A stretch of 64,000 nucleotides of DNA from Microdochium bolleyi (lineage: Eukaryota; Ascomycota; Sordariomycetes; Xylariales; Microdochiaceae). This document shows positions 23,449-35,278 of this stretch, piece after piece. A program made the position numbers and the translations under genes. The stretch covers positions 1 to 64,000 of the forward strand of contig KQ964263.1 in NCBI GenBank assembly GCA_001566295.1, read 5' to 3'. Each line of letters opens with the position of its first letter. Position 1 is the stretch's first letter. The notes below the pieces were generated by a model that saw only the letters and a program-made list of their open reading frames with translations, did no database searches and was not told the origin of the DNA.

Positions 23449-25053
23449 ATGCCGGCCTCGACACTTCTAAGGCAAGGTGACAACTTGTCAAGGAAGGCGA
23501 CAGAACTTCTTACACTCGAGGACAAGTACTCTGCCGGCGGGTTTGGCCCATTGCCTGGCTTCGTAGTGTCGGCTAAGGGCTCGACACTCAAAGTACGTCC
23601 GTCTTACGCTCTACGGGCATCTTTACGTTATTAAACTGTATTTCTTTTTCTTCAACAGGATATCGATAACAACGAAGTCATCGACTTTGCGATCTCGATG
23701 GGAACAGTGAATCTAGGCCACTGCAACCCGCGAATTACCGAAGCGATCGTAGGATCTTTGAATAACTGTAAGTGTTGATAGAGCTGTGTACCAACGGCTG
23801 CCTGAGAAAACCCCTCTCGGGCCAGTCTCATCCGAAGCTAACAATGTGATGTAACTACAACCAGCCTTTCAAACGAACATCGCCGTTCACGACCACCAAT
23901 GGCCAATCCTCGCGAAGACGCTGTGCGAGAAGCTCGGCTACGACAAAGTGGCCTCCATGACGTCTGGGGCCGAGGCGGCAGATGCGGCGGTCAAGATTGC
24001 ACGGAAATGGGGTATCGTACGCAAGGGCATTCCGGCTGAGGAACTTCTTGTGCTTGGATGTTCAGAAAACTACCATGGCCTATCATCGGGTATCTGGCCA
24101 CTGATGACGCCTGGATGTGGGCAGCAAGGTGAGCCAAAGCTCTGTTTCTATCCGTGACCACCACCACCCTGATGAGGCGCGGATTTGTACTGGGTCACCA
24201 GCTTATTAAGAGTGAATGCATAGAATACGGAATCACTAGCGTCAACAATGTCAACTTCGATCCCGAGACAGGGAAGACGCTGCGCTACGGCCACGTGGAG
24301 GACTTTGAAGAGGTTTTTGAAAAGTACCACGGCCGCATTGCCGCCGTCATGATGGAGCCGATCCACGGCGGCCTCGAGACATTTCAGGAAGAGATTGACT
24401 TTGCGGCTGGTGTGCGGCAGCTGTGCAAGAAACACAACGCTCTCTTCATCGCTGACGAGGTGCGTATGGGTTCGGGCAAGACGGGCAAGTTTCTGTGCTC
24501 GGACTGGCTGGGCTCGGACAATAAGCCTGACATGGTGGTGCTCGGCAAGTCCATCTCAGGTGGCGCGTTCCCGGCCTCGTACGTCCTCGGCTACAATGAC
24601 ACCATGACTCTTGTGCGGCCCAATCAATCTGCCAGCACGTACGCCATGAGTCCCGCTGCAAATGCCTCAACTCTGGCAGCGCTCTGTCTATACGCCGATC
24701 CCAACCTGCTCGACCGCGCGCGGGTGATCCAGGAGAAATGGCGCGAGATAACGTCGCGCTGGAACTACCCATTCCTGAGATACTGTACGGGGCGCGGTGC
24801 CGACCTCGTCATTGTGCTCAATGAGGGAGAAGGCGGTGTCACGGCTCGCCGCATCGCCCGGCTCGCCTACCAATACGGAACGCTCGTCTACCCGCAGAAG
24901 CCCAGGATCAGGTGCAGTGTCTCGCTGACAATCACCGATGAGGAGCTCCAGAAGGGAATGGACAACCTCAGCCGGGCCATGGCCGATGTGTCATTGTACG
25001 GGGACATTCCGGGGGACTTCCACCCTGTGGACGAAGTTGATGCCGGGTTTTAA
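23449..25053 (+). CDS. Class III (PLP-dependent) aminotransferase
   Basis: Four exons (23449-23592, 23659-23767, 23865-24128, 24224-25053), 448 residues. The fold-type I pattern of the ornithine/omega-amino-acid aminotransferase family is clear: SGAEAADAAVKIARKW for cofactor phosphate binding, MMEPIHGG, the PLP-ring Asp in ADEVRMGSGKTGKF, and the Schiff-base Lys in LGKSISGGAFPASYVLG. The enzyme moves an amino group from an omega-amino acid such as ornithine or GABA to a 2-oxoacid; the exact substrate cannot be read. It is followed in the same direction by a permease and then by Zn2Cys6 regulators, which suggests a small amine-use or biosynthetic group. The start chosen is the first ATG; translation from upstream would add residues unlike the family. 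Confidence 0.85.
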
Positions 25054-26003
25054 GTCATAATAGAAATCCTAGATGGTTTTGCATCGCCTAGAGACGCTAA
25101 GCAATGGCCCTCTCTTGAAATGAGTGCCCTCTGCTGCCTTGTTTCACCAGTTGCTTCATTACGCATCGTGTCTATAATTGTTTGAGATTGAACCACAGAA
25201 CGTGGTATGCCGGAGGATGGTTTTACTCTGGTTTGGAAATCAACATCATACATGTTCCGTCTCCCAGCTTACAACTCCTGCCCTCCCCAGGGAAGGGCAA
25301 GACGGTGCGGGACAGAAGCACGTTAGAAAAGGGTATTTTAAAGCGTGCAACCTTATCGTTGTCAGTCATAGGTTGTAGGGCGTGTAACAGAGACGGTGGG
25401 AAGTTAAGCTCCAAAAAATGCCACTACTGCAGAACTGGCCCGGAATACCTGGGACCAACTGCTCAGCTCTGTGCACTCCCGACTCTACAGCCTAGGTTGT
25501 GGGAAAGTCACGCGAGGCGAGTAGGGAAAGTCATGGACGTCGGGGCAAGGTCAAATCCGCCAAAACGGCCCTGGTGATAGCAACTCCTGGCGGAGGCGTC
25601 GCCCGGACGCGCAAGCTGGCGGCTGCGGCAATATCGCCTGATCCGAATTAGCTCTGGTCAGCGGGGGCACTTGAGCTGCGGCTTGGGGAACTGATGACCT
25701 CGACGAATGAGCTTTGAGAGCTGGAACTGCCGTGCAGATAACAGAGCACGGGTTGTGGGGATCCAACTAGGTACCGTGGAGTCTCACAAACCGGCCATTA
25801 CACGACAAAAGTACGCAGGACTGCTTATTCAGATGTGCTCCACACGCGGCGTCTTTGATTATAAGACGTAGCGAGGCTTACTGCCCTTCACCGTGGTCAC
25901 AACAAGCCCTCCACGCCTGACTTCGTACCACAGCACAAGAGCCGCACAGAGCCTGAGCAAGCCGTTTGACGACGACACCACGAGGCTCAGCGAGACAGGA
26001 AAC
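25054..26003. other. Intergenic between aminotransferase and permease
   Basis: About 950 bp carrying the permease promoter. Open frames are short and lack motifs. A TTATAAG element at about 25859 is a possible TATA box, 140 bp before the permease ATG. Confidence 0.5.
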
Positions 26004-27683
26004 ATGATGACAGACAAAGAAAGACGCGAGGAAAGCCCTCACAGCGCGGCACAGGTTGCCAGTATCCATGCGGTCACGGGCGAGGTCTTGCGACGCGACA
26101 TCAAGCCCTCCGAGATTCTAGCGCTTGGCTTCAACATTTGCAACAGTTGGATTGCCATCGCTACGTCGCTGGCCATTGCCATCTCGGCTGGCGGTACCGT
26201 CACTGTCATATACGGCATCATTGTCATCTCCTTTAGTTACAGCGCCATTGGTATCACCCTCGCTGAGCTCGCGTCCGTGTACCCGACGGCTGGCGGCCAG
26301 TACCACTTTGCCTCCATTCTTAGCCCGTACAAGTGTAATCGAGCCATCTCATACACCTGCGGGCTTGCCGCTGTCGCGTCCTGGATCTTCCTATCGGCGG
26401 CTATCACGATCCTGTCTTGTCAGCTACTGCTGACCGTGCCCTCGTTTTACGTCGAGAGTTATACTCCAGAACCTTGGCACTATTTCCTTGTGTTTCAGGC
26501 TATCAACGCAGTCATGTTGATTTATAACATTTTCTGCCTTAAGAAAACCCCCTGGACTCACAACATTGGGTGTAAGGGGGCACTTCCCGTCTGATTACAT
26601 GAACCCGTTCTAACTTTGACACAGTCGCCATGAGCCTCGTCATGTTCCTTGTTATCTTCGTCACTTGCCTCGCCCGATCAACCAAGCAGCCGTCAGACGC
26701 TGTGTGGACCAGCTTTAACAACCAGACGGGCTGGCCCGCGGGCATCACCTTCCTGACGGGGCTTGTCACACCCGCAAGCATGTTCGGCGGCATCGATGCA
26801 GTACTGCACCTGGCCGAGGAGTGCAATCAGCCGCAGAGGACCGTGCCGAAAGCCCTCATGTCTATATTAGCCATCGGCATGCTGACGGGCTTCGCCTTTG
26901 CCGTAGCCATGTCGTACGGCATTACCGACCTCGACGTCCTCGTCGGCGCCACGATGCCCATCTTTGAGCTCTGGAGGCAGGCGACCAATTCCGACCTGGC
27001 CGCAACCTTGTTTGTCGTGGCCCTGCACGTCATCACCCTTTTTTCTGTCAATGCCGTCCAGCAGACAGCCTCCCGTATGGCCTGGGCCTTTGCCAGGGAC
27101 GGCGGCCTCCCCCCACGGCACAAGCTTGCGCACGTCGATGCCAGGCAGCTCGTCCCAGTTTGGGCTTTGTGTGCCAATGCTGCCATCGTTCTTATCGGCG
27201 GCTGCATCTATCTCGGCTACACCGCCGCCTTCTCCGCCATCATCAGCTCAAGCCTTGTCCTTCAGCTCGTCTCATTCGCCATCCCGGCCGCTTTGCTGCT
27301 GTGGCACAGGCGCTCCCCAGTCGTGCTGCCCGCTGACAGGCCCTTTCGCGTCAAAGCCTTTATTGGGTGGTCTGCCAACATCTTCACCGTGGTGCTTAGC
27401 ATCGTCTTTGCCGTTATTTTTACTTTCCCCGGCGCCATTCCCGTTACGGGGAACAGCATGAGTAAGTAATTATTGTTTTCATCCCTGCCGCCACGTCCAC
27501 GTGGCCTTAGCAAGATCGACTTTTTCTTTTTCTTTATGCCTGATGGCTGACCATTGCCAAACCCCCGCAGACTACGCGAGCGCTGTCATTGCGGCTGTGG
27601 GGATCCTGGGCGGATTAAATTGGATCTTTTATGCGAGACGTCATTACACTGGGCCCAGCATTGATGAGTATCGCACAACCTAG
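26004..27683 (+). CDS. Amino acid / amine permease of the APC superfamily
   Basis: Three exons (26004-26571, 26625-27461, 27571-27683), 505 residues, with about 12 hydrophobic segments. The N-terminal pattern (LALGFNICNSWIAIATSLAI, then GGTVTVIYGIIVISF and AELASVYPTAGGQYHF) is that of fungal GABA/choline/amino acid permeases (Uga4/Hnm1-like family). The central EECNQPQRTVPKAL and late ASRMAWAFARDGGLP loops also match. It should bring amino acids, GABA or choline through the plasma membrane by proton symport. Its place next to a class III aminotransferase fits joint uptake and transamination of one compound (inference). The start is the first ATG in frame. Confidence 0.87.
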
Positions 27684-27892
27684 ACCCTAGTGGGTGCTGT
27701 GCTGTGTCATGTTGTGTTGTGTTGTGTGGCAATGTGTCATGCTTTGGATGCTGGCTGGATATGCTAGTTGTTTTCCTGGCCTTCTTCGTAGTCGTTGAAG
27801 AGCAAACCTTTGAGAAAAGCGGATAAATGATATGTAATTATCCGGGAATCCAATCCTCGCAGTCTAAGGACACTGAAATATGCTCGAGCCTG

Positions 27893-29858
27893 TCAGCTAT
27901 GATAGAATCCCAACGTGAGACGTGTCATACAAAGGAATGAGAGAGGCAACCGTGATACATCACCGCAACCCCAAATGAATAAGACAGGGAAAGGAACTGA
28001 AAAAGGGAACAAGGGCTCACCCTCGTGGATCCACGAGTTCCAAGCTGCGCCCGGGTCTGCGTCCCGCAACGCCCAGACGTGCTCGAGGCACCCCAGAAGC
28101 TGGGTCTCGCGCCGAAAGAACAGCCCCGGAAGATTCTTAATCTTGTCTACGATTATGAACCGGTCCGCAACGTCGACGGCCTCGAGGCCCGCCATGAATA
28201 GAGGGAAGACGACGCCGTTAGCGAATCGCGTCTCGGGCGCAATGCCGCAAAGGCTGTCTACTACATTGCGCACGTGGGTGCGCACGACGGGGCTCGTCCA
28301 GGGCACATCCTTCAGGCGTGTTTGGAAGAGAATGACTAGTGCCGACTCTATGGATGTGGCGAGATGGGTCAGGTCCGTCTGCAGGTCCGGTCCAGTTGGA
28401 CTGCGAACTTTGTTACGGGCGAAAGCGATCATACTCTCGGCTTCGTCGACCAGGGCCTCGAAGCGGCTTGGCGAGATACGGAAGGACGCTTTGGCAGTGG
28501 AGTGGCGAGATGAACGAGGCCACCGGGATCCATCAGCTGTCGCAGGCGAGGCAGCTCCGGCAGAGATTATGTCGTCTTGGCCGTTGCCGTCGCCGTCTTC
28601 ATTTTCCTCGTAGACATGGCGCTGCTGCCGCAGCCGGATCAGCCAGGCCACGCGCCTCAACGGTGTGATAAGGCCTTCGGCGAACGCGTAGAGTGGGTGG
28701 ACGAACCAACCCTGATAAGACGGGGACAGAGAGCTCGTCCACTCGTTCTCCTGTACCTCTAGACGGAACTGTGACTGCTCGTCCAGGACCGGCACATGCC
28801 GCTTCAGGGAGCACTGGGCACAGATATCGAGCCAGCGGAAGATCTGCATGATGACTTGGTGCGCCGGCTCCCGCGTATTCCGCCATCGGGGCTCCGTTGT
28901 CAGGCATTGCGCCGCACTCCGGCTAAGGGGCAGCATGTCGGCGTAGCTGCTCGGCTTGATGAGGTACAAGAACGAGGCAGTGCCCACAGCTGCGACGAGG
29001 TCATTGAATGCGTTTGGGGATTGCTGATTTTGTCGCTGCTGCCAGTGTCTCGAGGACGTGGCGAGGGCGCACGAGGCCTCAAACATGAGTGAAGTGATGA
29101 GTGACTCGGCCTCCTGGCTGCGGCTGCTCCCGCCGGCAGCATGGAACGCCGACAAAGCCAACGATGCGAGCATCATGGGATGGCTCCGCACGGCGATGGC
29201 TGGAATGCTCTCCGAGTACGGGTCGGTGTACTTCTTGTCTAACTGGTCGTCATTTGGCTCCCAGCATAGAAACACCCCTGATGCTTTGCTAATGAAGTAG
29301 TCCCACAACAGTCGTCGGGTTGCGGTTTGGGGATGTCCCGTGTCAGTATCGATGAACTTCGCTGTGAGAGCGGCCTGCAGGTCAGCCAGTGGTGATGTGA
29401 TTCTTCCCAGATGGCATTCGGGCAATTCCTTCCCTGGTGTACAGTGTCGAGAAGATTCATAGACGATAGGATCAGCGGTCTGTAGCCGGGCTGAGTCGAC
29501 GGTCGGAGACGGCGACTTAGGAGAGCATGCGGAGCTGGTCACCGTCGCATACGTAGCCGTCCTGCAAGCCGATCTTCCGTCAGTGACGGTCCTGTCCGAG
29601 ATGGACGCTGTCGACCGCCGCTGGGATCGCTGAGAGCTCCCGATGGTCTGTATCTTGAAAACCTGGAGACTACACGCCTGGTCCTTCTTCTCGCATTGGG
29701 TGCATTGCGGTGTCAATTGGTCGCACTGGCAATCCCTAGTCAGCGCATTGTAACGCTGGCCAGAGAAATGTGTTGCATTTTACCTTGCGCTTAGCCTGGC
29801 GGCACTCCAAGCAGGCGCCTTGCTTCCTCCCGGAGTTGACGATGCCAGCTGACTGCAT
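27893..29858 (-). CDS. Zn2Cys6 transcription factor
   Basis: Two exons: 29858-29784 and 29725-27893, about 635 residues. Joining them restores a perfect binuclear zinc cluster at residues 16-42 with spacing CX2CX6CX6CX2CX6C (CLECRQAKRK, CDQLTPQC, TQCEKKDQAC). The rest carries the helical fungal transcription-factor pattern (KASGVFLCWEP, HPMMLASLALSAFHAAGG, long Asp/Glu-rich loop near residue 410). The 3' end is uncertain because GTGAGC near 28020 could be a donor for a further intron. Lying convergent with the permease, it may regulate the aminotransferase-permease pair (inference from position). Confidence 0.82.
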
Positions 29859-30509
29859 GGCTCCCACTGTATCGGGGCAATGTAGTGCTCTGTGAATTCG
29901 GTGTAGATCAGGTAGTCTTCTAGGTGTCGCAGTAGCTCCCAGGGAAACCGGTCCATGGCTCCAGCCGAGTCGTGTCGGACTTGCGCGGGAAGCTTGAGAC
30001 GGCACGAAGTTCAAGGCATAGCCAACAGCGCTGAAGGTGATCCGTTGTCGGGGCTCGGTCCGGGGATACAGTGGATCTGGCTTATCGTTGCTGTGGAGTG
30101 GTGGGGAGGGGACCTGCTGAGCGCTAGCTCCCTTACCGGGTAACTCGTCTATCAAGCGCCACTCTCTTCATCAACCGCAAATTCCGAGCTGGCGTGGTCT
30201 CGTGATTTGAGAGGGGCATCAGCAGAATATCTGTCGCTTTTCCCTGTTTGAGATACGCGGCTGGGCTGGGCTACGCTGACAAGGCATGTTTCGGATCGAT
30301 CTACAAACGATCTGTCTCTCATAGAGATCGAAACCATGGAACGGGGAGAAATGTGGATTGGTGGACGGGGGCGTAATAGACGTACTGCTCTCCACGCTAC
30401 GCATGGGACCTCCATTAAGAATTATGGTCCATCCAAGTAAACCTTAAGGCAGTGTTGATTTCTTTTCCTGTTGGAAATATCTACCAGGGCATCTATTGAA
30501 TACAATCAG
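29859..30509. other. Intergenic between two regulator genes
   Basis: About 650 bp: promoter of the first regulator and 3' flank of the second, both transcribed leftward. No further gene is seen. Confidence 0.5.
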
Positions 30510-31793
30510 CTAAGGAAGAGGCGCATCCTTACGTGCCGTCCACCGCTGTACCTTGTCTATTCCGGAAGACACTAACATAATTGCATGCCCAAATGCATCC
30601 ACCGTGTTAGGATCTGCTTCAAGAAAAAGTTTGGTCACATCCAGGCTCTGCATGAATAAGCGCCTTCTGTCAGACTCAGATATCCTCTCCCAGTCATGTG
30701 CTGTGGTCGCATCCCAAAGCTGGTTTCCGAACGTACAGAAGACCCCCCCGGGACACCACGAGTAGCCTTGCACCATGGTTATGTAGACACCGTAGATGAT
30801 GCTAGCGGTGAGCCACGTCCGCCGGAGGCTCTCGGCAAAGATCCAGAGCCGCCAGGGCTCGAGTGTGGCGTCTGTTCGGATCCCCTGCATCGACTCATGC
30901 CACATCTGGTTATTCCAGACCAGTAGCGTGGCCAGGTGCAGCTCGCCCTGAGCGCGCAGGCGGATATTGCCGTCAAAGAGGCAGATGATGAGGAGCACGA
31001 GCAAGGCCTGCACGCGGGCGAGATGGTCCATGAGCGTGGAAGAGCCGAGGTCCAGCGCCGACTCGACGGCGTCCTCCTCTATCAGCTGGTGAAGTCGGTG
31101 CTCGATAATACGACGGACCGTCGCCTCGGTCGCTGGGGTCTTGTGGAGATAGACGGAGACGGCCGTGTACACATCTTGCACCCGTGGGGGCATGTGCGCA
31201 CGATAGAGGTACCGGTGAATCAACGGACAGTGGTCATCTGTGACCCACATGCGCAACCAGTCCCGGTGAATCGCTACATAGGTGCTCAGGGTCTCGTCAC
31301 CAAACAGCTCAGGTGTAGGCTGGGGCGGAAGGTGAGCAATGTCCCACGTGTCGTGTGCGAGAAACCAATGGGCTGACTGGGAGTGCGGCGGTGGCTCCTG
31401 TGCGAGAATATCGGACGGCTGGAGAGACACATCCGCCGCCGCTGGGGACAGGGGAGGTATCTCCAGATGCGGATCGCCCACCGAATCACGAGCGGGCGGG
31501 TAGAGGCACTGCAGCTCTCGCTGGACGCATCGACGACAGCTGGGAATCTCCTTGGAGCACTTGCGCTTAGCCCCGGTGCACGCGGTGCAGGCTCGGCGCC
31601 AGACCGTTGGCGAGGGCTCCGAGGATGGTGTCTCAGCCTCTTGCATTGTGCGCCTCGAGACGTAATGAGCCGCAGTTGGTAATGCTGTGCTGGGTCGAGA
31701 GTCGAGCATCAGGTTGTGAGGTCTTGTTTCTAGGCTGGCGGCTCGCGGGGTGGGAAGTGACGGCGGAGAAAAGCGGGGTCTTCCGCTAGTCAT
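30510..31793 (-). CDS. Zn2Cys6 transcription factor (fungal-specific TF domain 2 type)
   Basis: One exon, 427 residues from the first ATG. The zinc cluster CTACTGAKRKCSKEIPSCRR continuing to CVQRELQC lies near residues 58-85 with the standard six-cysteine spacing. Downstream helices (YTAVSVYLHKTPATEATVRR, then ALLVLLIICLFDGNIRLR and LRRTWLTASIIYGVY) match the fungal-specific transcription-factor domain found in this subclass. It is divergent from the SDR at 32061 with only 267 bp between the two ATGs, so the pair shares a promoter and the regulator may control that SDR (inference). Confidence 0.83.
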   Translation of the reverse strand: MTSGRPRFSPPSLPTPRAASLETRPHNLMLDSRPSTALPTAAHYVSRRTMQEAETPSSEPSPTVWRRACTACTGAKRKCSKEIPSCRRCVQRELQCLYPPARDSVGDPHLEIPPLSPAAADVSLQPSDILAQEPPPHSQSAHWFLAHDTWDIAHLPPQPTPELFGDETLSTYVAIHRDWLRMWVTDDHCPLIHRYLYRAHMPPRVQDVYTAVSVYLHKTPATEATVRRIIEHRLHQLIEEDAVESALDLGSSTLMDHLARVQALLVLLIICLFDGNIRLRAQGELHLATLLVWNNQMWHESMQGIRTDATLEPWRLWIFAESLRRTWLTASIIYGVYITMVQGYSWCPGGVFCTFGNQLWDATTAHDWERISESDRRRLFMQSLDVTKLFLEADPNTVDAFGHAIMLVSSGIDKVQRWTARKDAPLP

Positions 31794-32060
31794 CCACGAG
31801 TCTTCCACCACTCACTGCTGGCGCTGTCCATCACTCCCGAGGATCCACTCCGCCGCCCGCAACAAGTGGGGCCGCCGCTTCCCGCTTTGCTGACCACAGC
31901 GGCGGGAACACAGAGAACGTGCTTACAATCTGCGGAGTCCACGTGCAGAAGCATACCTCCTCCATGAATATAAAGATGATCCCTCGGCCGCTTGGATGGA
32001 GGAGGGATGATCCATTTCGCCATTCGCAAACAACTCTGTCCGATAGCACAACTTCACATC
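31794..32060. promoter_or_regulatory. Shared promoter between Zn2Cys6 regulator and SDR
   Basis: 267 bp separate divergent start codons. A TATAAAG element near 31968 faces the SDR, about 90 bp before its ATG. CGG-containing steps (CTCCGCCGCCCGC near 31847, GCCGCCGCTTCCCGC near 31870) could be zinc-cluster sites, but no clear inverted CGG pair is seen. Confidence 0.4.
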
Positions 32061-33080
32061 ATGGCGCACTTCACAAAAATCTACCACCAGGCCTCTTACT
32101 CGGCCATCTCGTCTGAGAATCCACTTAACAGCCAGAGTGGCCGCACTGTGGTCATAGCAGGCGCATCGTCTGGCATCGGAAACTCAATCGCGCAGTCATT
32201 CGCCAAGGCCGCCGCCGCTCGTATCATCCTGCTTGGACGCACAGCATCAACTCTCACCGCTGCCGCCGCTGCCCTGCCTCATGCCGAGGCTCGAGTCTGT
32301 GATATTTCATCCGAGTCGGACATTCAGCAACTCTGGAACTCGCTTGGAGACGAAGGAATCCATGTTGATGTCCTGGTGCTCAATGCTGCCCTGATCATCC
32401 CTGGAAGTCTGACATCAGATATCAAGGCGATCTGGTCCTCATTCGAGACAACAGTGCTGGGAAATCTGAGGATGGCTCAGCTTTTCGTGGCTCAGATGGG
32501 AGAAGGAACCGGCCATGTGAGACTAGAACTCCACCCTAGATGTCCCGAGTGTTCAAATCACTAAACTGCAAAACAGGCTCTTATCAACATCTCGTCATTC
32601 ATGGCACACTCAAATCCGGCCCCAGCCCAAGGGTCATACTCGGCAAGCAAGGCCGCATTTGCCTCCCTCCTTCAGCACCTTGCCGAGGAAATCCCTGCTA
32701 GCAAAGCAACGATCGTCAACGTCCACCCTGGTGCCATCTTCACAGAGGCTGCTGATGCTTATGGCCTTACCAGGGAATCTCTGCCATGGGACGATGGTCT
32801 GTTCCCCTAGACTCACTTTTGCCGTATTCAAGTTACCTCCTCGCTAACACTGATCGCACTCACAGACAATCTGCCAGGCGATTATAGTGTTTGGGCTTCC
32901 ACTCCTGCAGCATCGTTCCTCCATGGCCGTTTTCTGTGGGCAAATTGGGATGTGCAGGAGTTGATCCAGCGAAAGGCGGAAATAGAAGCTGACGAGGGTC
33001 TGTTGAAGATTGGTGTGCAAGGCGTTGAGCATGTGGACATCCGAAGCATCTTCACCAAGGTTCCGCAAAGAAAGCTCTAA
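32061..33080 (+). CDS. Short-chain dehydrogenase/reductase (classical SDR)
   Basis: Three exons (32061-32516, 32577-32796, 32866-33080), 296 residues. The nucleotide-binding motif AGASSGIG is at residues 34-41, NAA at about 108, the catalytic Ser in ISSFMAHS and the active-site YSASK follow in order, so it should be a working NAD(P)-dependent oxidoreductase. The C-terminal part (PGDYSVWASTPAASFLHGRF) is like fungal SDRs of unknown substrate. It is divergent from the adjacent regulator. The substrate cannot be inferred. Confidence 0.87.
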
Positions 33081-34662
33081 GCAACGTGTGACGATCAACC
33101 AAGAGAAGAGCGATTACTTAAGGCCGCGGGCAGGACAAAGAAGGCCGCATGGCCGGGATAAGGACAAGGGCAGGTACAGCGGGGCGGAATGCTACTATGG
33201 TAGTCTTATAAATTCCAAGCCTTCAAGATTGCAAGCCACGACGGAAGCGGGCACCCTGTCGCAATGATCGGCACACATTTACCAGAACATGCCTCTGTTA
33301 AACTTTCCTGGAGTTTGGTATCCTGTTGCGCAATTACTGCTGGCTCACAAGGACTGTAATCTAAACTGGGTCGGGCACTAAGCCTTGCTGTACATCTTTC
33401 TTAGCCCGGGTTAAAGCTTGCCACGGATGTGCAGGTGACCTCTGGGGGTATTCACTCCACAAGACACTCTGGAACAGAGACGTTAGTGCAGCGAGGATAT
33501 TGCTGGAGCATAACACCCACGAAAACGGCCCACGATGGTTGGAAGTATGTTTATCATTATCCTGTTCTGCAAGCCAAGCTGGTTCAGCAGCCAGCCTTTC
33601 GCAGACATGCACAAGTTACAAATGAACCCAATCGGTGAAGATTATCAGTATGACAAACCCCTGCTAGGGCAATTCTACTTGGGCCCGGACACTCCCCTGC
33701 GCAGGTCGGGTCACAATTCGCTAAATATAGCGGAGATGGCGTCAGCAACGGCAGCCGGTCAGACTTTGATCAAAATTATGTAGGCTTAAGAAAGCATGTT
33801 ACGAAAGTTCAAAAGCTGTGAGAATATCCTCCCCCAATCATCAAACGTATGGTCTTGTTGTGTAAATCATTTTTTAACAATGCGCGCATTTGTTGCTTCC
33901 GGCGGACACGCCGCACCCTTGTTTCAACGATTCTCCCAATCCACTATGTAGGACTATGTAATCTCTGCGATATCAGGTGAAATGGGCCAATGCAAGACCG
34001 CCAGACACTCTCGGGCCCTTGCATACAGGGCTGGCGTCAGCAGCGTTGGTTGCACCTAGGTCTGCCCGCAAAAGGTCCCCTGGTTATCCAACCCCTGCTA
34101 CTCAACTCCAACGAGTCATTACACTTCAATGTCCATGAACAAAGTAGCGGATGTTGCCTTGATTGGTCCCAAGGTACGACGCCATCCTTTTCGGGCATAC
34201 GCCGTAGAGTAGGGCTGAGAATGCCCCGGCGAATTTGCCAGCTATACCCCTCAACCCATGGAGGATAAGCAGCCCCGGAAAGAGGGAGAACGCAAATCTA
34301 GAGTTTCAAAGCCAGTTAGACAGAAATAACATCAACTAACACACACGCAAGTCATGAGCCCCGGGGAGCGAATCCGAAGGGAACCAATGACGAGCATCGC
34401 CTGGCCATAGCATCAGTTAGCAAGGGAATCCACGCATTCCACCGTGTATCATTATCTGCAATAGGAAATTGCTCAGCATAAGTTGCAATATCAGCCATAG
34501 AGCATAGAGATCCGCATAGTTGAGCGAGGCAATAGATGTATATATAAGCTGCTGGTCACCCGAAAACGATAACTTCTATTCCTCATTCCACAAAGCGCCA
34601 CTCCAATCGGTCCCGTCTTTACCCTCACACCTTCCGTTGAACCCCAGACTACTAGACACAAG
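33081..34662. other. Long intergenic stretch, no gene supported
   Basis: About 1.6 kb with only short frames on both strands and no motif. The last few hundred bases hold the promoter of the small secreted protein. Confidence 0.55.
34541..34548 (+). promoter_or_regulatory. TATA box of the small secreted protein gene
   Basis: TATATAAG about 115 bp upstream of the ATG at 34663, followed by a pyrimidine-rich leader typical of strongly expressed fungal genes. Confidence 0.55.
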
Positions 34663-35278
34663 ATGATTTCCAAGATTGCTCTTACCTTGGCAGCCTTTTC
34701 CTCAGGCGTGCTCAGCACTCCGGTCGAGGCTGATGTCTCTGCACGACACGTCGACATCGCGACGCTCTACGGTATCGATGTCACCAACAAGACTGTCGTT
34801 GATCTGAGGACCGATGCGGAGAAGCAGAAGCGCCAGAACCCTGGCAATATCTGGGCCTGCGACAACATTGGTTTCGTCGAACCATGCGCCCCGTATTTCC
34901 TCTCCAACAACCAGTGGTTCAACGTTGAGGGCCTGTACTTGAACAATCGCATCTCCAGCATTGGAGCTGACTACGGCGCTATCTGCTGGGCTTGGGAGTA
35001 AGTCGCATTCCACTCACTAGTTCCGTCCTCATCCTCTTTTCTGGCAATTGCTGGACTCGTCTGATATAGTTCAGTATCTTGTTGATATGGAACATATTTG
35101 TGAAACTACGATTACTAACCGATCTCTTCGCGGTGACAGTCACTGGGATCCCAATGGTTGCTGGAATGAGAATGGAATGCCCGCTCTGGACATTACCTAT
35201 CCCGGCCTTCGAGACCTTACTAGCATTAATTGGAGCGACAGGATCGGCTGCATCAAGTGCCAGTTCTGGGGAACCTAA
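34663..35278 (+). CDS. Small cysteine-containing secreted protein with Kex2-type propeptide
   Basis: Two exons (34663-34997, 35140-35278), 157 residues. Signal peptide MISKIALTLAAFSSGVLSTP; then a propeptide of about 45 residues ending at KQKR, a Kex2 site; then a mature domain of about 97 residues starting QNPGNIWACDN. The mature part has six cysteines (WACDN, EPCAP, AICW, NGCW, IGCIKC), enough for three disulfides. No known family was recognised by eye. Size, processing site and cysteine content are those of secreted effectors or antimicrobial proteins; this role is inference. It has its own TATA box and no co-directional neighbour. Confidence 0.8.
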
